From: Mycolicibacterium aubagnense
Lineage (GTDB): Bacteria > Actinomycetota > Actinomycetes > Mycobacteriales > Mycobacteriaceae
Assembly: GCF_010730955.1 (NCBI RefSeq)
Contig: NZ_AP022577.1
Location: 2,666,001-2,730,000, forward strand
Direction of reading: 5' to 3'
DNA length: 64,000 nt
Every line of letters starts with the position of its first letter. Within the stretch, counting starts at the first letter, position 1. A program made the position numbers and the translations under genes. This document shows positions 63,293 to 64,000 of the stretch, in pieces. Below the pieces are notes generated by a model that did not search any database, was not told the DNA's origin, and was given only the letters and a program-made list of their open reading frames with translations.

Positions 63293-63865
63293 GTGAACCG
63301 GCTTACTGCAGCAAGTGCGGCCGCTGTGCTGACCGCAACCGCCCTGATGTCCCCCGTGACAGCTGCTGCCGCGGTCAATTCGGCCGACGCATTCGTGCCG
63401 GTCGACGACGGCACCAAGATCCAGATTCACGTCACCGCGAACTGCGCCGGTGGTGCGTGCACGTTCAACACCGCCACCAACCTGGTGGTCGGGGGCAACC
63501 CGGTCCCGCTGCCGCCGAACACCTGGGCGCGCGAGAACATCACGCTGCGCAGCTCCAACCGCGATGTGTACCAGGATGTCTCGTACAGCGCGCCGACCGG
63601 CGCCCCGCCCATCAACCGCGGCTCATGGAATGGCCCGGTGAATTCGCGGCAGCTCAAGTCACAGAACAGCGCGCTCGTGTCGGTCACTTTCAACGGCGGC
63701 GGCACGTTCGAGGAATTCGCAGTCGACGGCACCTCACTGCCGCTCGACGTGCGGACCGGTCGGCCGAACACCGATGCCAATTTCATTGCGTGCGCGGACA
63801 TTCAGGTCACCTACCCCGGAGTGAACCTCACGACGCCGACCGCGTGCGCCACCACTCACTTCTGA
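63293..63865 (+). CDS. Secreted protein, Rv3572-like
   Basis: About 190 residues from GTG; an in-frame TTG at 63287 is an alternative. It has a clear Sec signal (AAVLTATALMSPVTAAAA) followed by a beta-rich mature part with a Cys pair (CAGGAC) and a Cys near the end (FIACADIQV, TACATTHF). It follows kshB by 22 nt, as the small exported Rv3572 follows Rv3571. The function is unknown. Confidence 0.75.
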   Translation: MNRLTAASAAAVLTATALMSPVTAAAAVNSADAFVPVDDGTKIQIHVTANCAGGACTFNTATNLVVGGNPVPLPPNTWARENITLRSSNRDVYQDVSYSAPTGAPPINRGSWNGPVNSRQLKSQNSALVSVTFNGGGTFEEFAVDGTSLPLDVRTGRPNTDANFIACADIQVTYPGVNLTTPTACATTHF

Positions 63866-63884
63866 GCCACCGAAAGTGAAGTAG

Positions 63885-63902
63885 ATCGCGAACTTTCGCG
63901 AT
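63885..63902. terminator. Short perfect hairpin between convergent genes
   Basis: 8-bp arms ATCGCGAA and TTCGCGAT around CT, followed by a pyrimidine stretch (TTCTTC). It lies 19 nt after the stop of the secreted protein and before the convergent gene end at 63919. Confidence 0.55.
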
Positions 63903-63918
63903 TTCTTCGGCATCTGGT

Positions 63919-64000
63919 TCACGTTCGGCGGTCGGTCGCGTCCAACAGATCACTGAGCCGCTGCAGCGCGTCGACGACGCCGTCGACTTCGTCGACCCCG
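63919..64000 (-). CDS. 3' end of an unidentified minus-strand gene
   Basis: Only the last 26 codons are visible, ending in DALQRLSDLLDATDRRT before TGA. An amphipathic C-terminal helix is all that can be seen. fadE34 would be expected here from the tuberculosis order, but the short tail does not let me confirm it. Confidence 0.5.
   Translation of the reverse strand, partial: GVDEVDGVVDALQRLSDLLDATDRRT

Overview
The window is high-GC actinobacterial DNA whose gene content matches the mycobacterial cholesterol-catabolism locus, equivalent to the Mycobacterium tuberculosis Rv3544c to Rv3572 stretch. It is interrupted by large accessory segments, which suggests an environmental, probably fast-growing Mycobacterium/Mycolicibacterium. 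GTG and TTG starts, ATGA/GTGA stop-start overlaps, F420-type enzymes, KstR and KstR2 operators and a WS/DGAT gene all fit that assignment. No tRNA, rRNA, CRISPR array or intact insertion sequence was seen.

Layout. 1-3.7 kb: fadE28 (partial) and cyp125 on the minus strand, divergent from fadA5-ddn across a KstR box. 3.8-6.3 kb: an inserted exported histidine phosphatase with a repetitive charged tail, and an F420-type LLM oxidoreductase, each followed by a strong hairpin. 6.3-11.5 kb: two SDR genes divergent from echA20-ipdA-ipdB-ipdC across a KstR2 box. 11.5-19.2 kb: an accessory island between ipdC and fadA6, with small ORFs, a FUSC membrane protein, a DUF222/HNH protein, a LysR regulator, a WS/DGAT acyltransferase, an SDR with a divergent QsdR-type regulator, and a small exported protein. 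19.3-29.2 kb: fadA6-kstR2, an inserted CoA-transferase, ipdF-fadE30, a KstR2 box, a remnant of fadD3, then fadE31-fadE32-fadE33-aspB. 29.2-59.35 kb: a large catabolic insert between aspB and hsaB. 59.35-64 kb: hsaB, hsaC and hsaA divergent from kshB across two KstR boxes, then a secreted protein and the 3' end of another gene.

Function. The core genes encode oxidation and shortening of the sterol side chain (cyp125, fadA5, fadE28), cleavage of rings A/B (hsaA, hsaB, hsaC, with kshB as reductase of the 9-alpha-hydroxylase), and degradation of the ring C/D propionate HIP (fadE30-33, echA20, ipdA/B/C/F, fadA6). The most striking point is that the two enzymes on either side of HIP are not intact here. 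hsaD, which releases HIP, is absent from between hsaA and hsaC. fadD3, which activates HIP to its CoA thioester, survives only as an 84-codon fragment made of the C-terminal ligase motif and a 30-bp tandem repeat. nat and fdxB are also missing from their usual places.

The 29-kb insert encodes a Rieske-type oxygenase (alpha and beta), two adenylate-forming ligases, three acyl-CoA dehydrogenases, four crotonase-fold proteins (one fused to a SnoaL-like domain), two SDRs, two classical thiolases (one very like FadA6), a thiolase-like protein paired with a KAS/HMG-CoA-synthase-like protein carrying a C-terminal zinc-ribbon/OB domain, a CoA-transferase, a CitE-like lyase, two hotdog hydratases, an MFS permease and one TetR regulator. 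An AT-rich motif, identical over 15 bp at two promoters and recognisable at two more, suggests the insert is one regulon. Its substrate is unknown; an alicyclic, steroid-like or aromatic carboxylate degraded through CoA thioesters is the best inference.
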